This document shows positions 5,831 to 6,314 of a DNA stretch of 6,314 nt, piece by piece. The stretch comes from Actinomycetes bacterium. Lineage in GTDB: Bacteria > Actinomycetota > Acidimicrobiia > Acidimicrobiales > Acidimicrobiaceae. The notes beneath the pieces were generated by a model. It ran no database searches and had not been told where the DNA came from. It worked only from the letters and a program-made list of their open reading frames with translations. The stretch covers positions 1 to 6,314 of the forward strand of contig JAJYFX010000116.1 in NCBI GenBank assembly GCA_021785315.1, in the 5' to 3' direction. Within the stretch, counting starts at the first letter, position 1; the number at the start of each line of letters is the position of its first letter. A program made the position numbers and the translations under genes.

Positions 5831-6314
5831 TCAGCGTCGCTTGCCGGCTCTGCGACGGCTACTCGAGGAGCTTGCTTCTGGCTCTTCCGCGCTGTGCCCG
5901 GTCAGCGACAAAAACACATCATCGAGAGATGGCCTGCGAACCGCTAATCCTTCGGTCTGGATTCCCAAAGCATCGAGTCGCCTCACTGTCTCTACTAGAG
6001 CTTGCGAGCCATTTTTACCAACCCGGAGACTAACCTGCCCGCTTTCGCCGTCTGTGGCGAGATCGGATTCGGACAGCGACCTGACCGCTTCAGCGGCTTC
6101 GCCGATACGGGATTTTTCCACCACCTCGAACTGGACTACGTCACCTCCGACCCTGTTCTTCAACTCCAGGGCAGTGCCAGCAGCGATTACCTTGCCGTGG
6201 TCAATTACGACTATCTCGTCTGCGAGTTCGTCGGCTTCCTCCAAATACTGGGTGGTGAGTAGAAGCGTGGTTCCGATAGAAACCAACTCCCTTATAACCT
6301 CCCACATTCCAAGA
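5831..6314 (-). CDS. ABC transporter ATP-binding protein, DrrA-like, C-terminal part
   Basis: The ATPase subunit that powers the adjacent permease. The frame is open to the window edge: codons for Leu-Gly precede the first Met (6307), and the reading LGMWEVIREL matches the interior of this family just after the Walker B/D-loop region. The gene therefore starts beyond the window, and only about 161 codons are seen. Visible are the switch region LLLTTQYLEEADELADEI, with the Gln of DrrA-type ATPases where most ABC proteins have the H-loop His, then VVIDHGKVIAAGT, and a C-terminal accessory domain of the DUF4162/DrrA type ending in PSLDDVFLSLTGH. A Ser/Arg-rich tail (SSSSSRRRAGKRR) closes the protein. 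Walker A, the signature motif and Walker B would be outside the window, so catalytic integrity cannot be judged. It is first in the operon with the permease. Confidence 0.93.
   Translation of the reverse strand, partial: LGMWEVIRELVSIGTTLLLTTQYLEEADELADEIVVIDHGKVIAAGTALELKNRVGGDVVQFEVVEKSRIGEAAEAVRSLSESDLATDGESGQVSLRVGKNGSQALVETVRRLDALGIQTEGLAVRRPSLDDVFLSLTGHSAEEPEASSSSSRRRAGKRR

Noticed and set aside
5831..6307. Taking the Met at 6307 as the real start of the ABC ATPase
   Set aside because: The frame stays open to the window edge, and the residues seen correspond to the middle of a DrrA-type ATPase. A start here would lack Walker A, the signature and Walker B.
1..6314. CRISPR array, tRNA, rRNA, or complete insertion sequence
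   Set aside because: No regularly spaced repeats, no tRNA-like T-loop and acceptor arrangement, no transposase motifs, and no terminal inverted repeats with target duplication were seen by eye.

Overview
The window is about 6.3 kb of bacterial DNA with moderate GC (roughly 50-58% by hand counts of several blocks) and low gene density. It has four complete or near-complete genes on both strands, separated by long non-coding stretches, plus two partial genes at the edges. Shine-Dalgarno sites close to AGGAGG precede several starts. Gene types and spacing fit a soil-type bacterium with a large, loosely packed genome, perhaps an Acidobacteriota or proteobacterial relative. That placement is weak inference; no rRNA or marker gene is present.

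Layout from left to right. Positions 1-123 (+) hold what may be the end of a gene entering from the left, with an Asp-box-like C-terminus. A complete zinc-dependent alcohol dehydrogenase follows at 311-1309 (+) behind a strong ribosome binding site. It converges with a 12-helix MATE-family efflux transporter at 1469-2848 (-). A 576-bp intergenic region (2849-3424) carries two adjacent dyad symmetries and, at its right end, a promoter embedded in a perfect 15-bp inverted repeat. That promoter drives a cysteine-free ArsR-type repressor fused to an SRPBCC/AHSA1 ligand-binding domain at 3425-4162 (+). About 830 bp without a convincing gene follow (4163-4991). The right end holds a two-gene ABC-2 exporter operon on the minus strand: a DrrB-like permease (4992-5819) and, upstream of it, the C-terminal third or so of a DrrA-like ATPase (5831-6314), which runs off the window.

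How the genes work together: only the two ABC genes form a clear operon (11-bp spacing), and together they should make one ATP-driven exporter. The MATE protein would be an independent ion-coupled exporter. The ArsR-SRPBCC gene looks self-contained and autoregulated, with its operator overlapping its own promoter. Nothing in the sequence ties it to either exporter. I see accessory genes of known families rather than a new multi-gene system. The most interesting local signals are the repressor's operator-promoter layout, a strong internal translation start at the boundary of the two fused domains, and the orphan dyads near 2955-2996.
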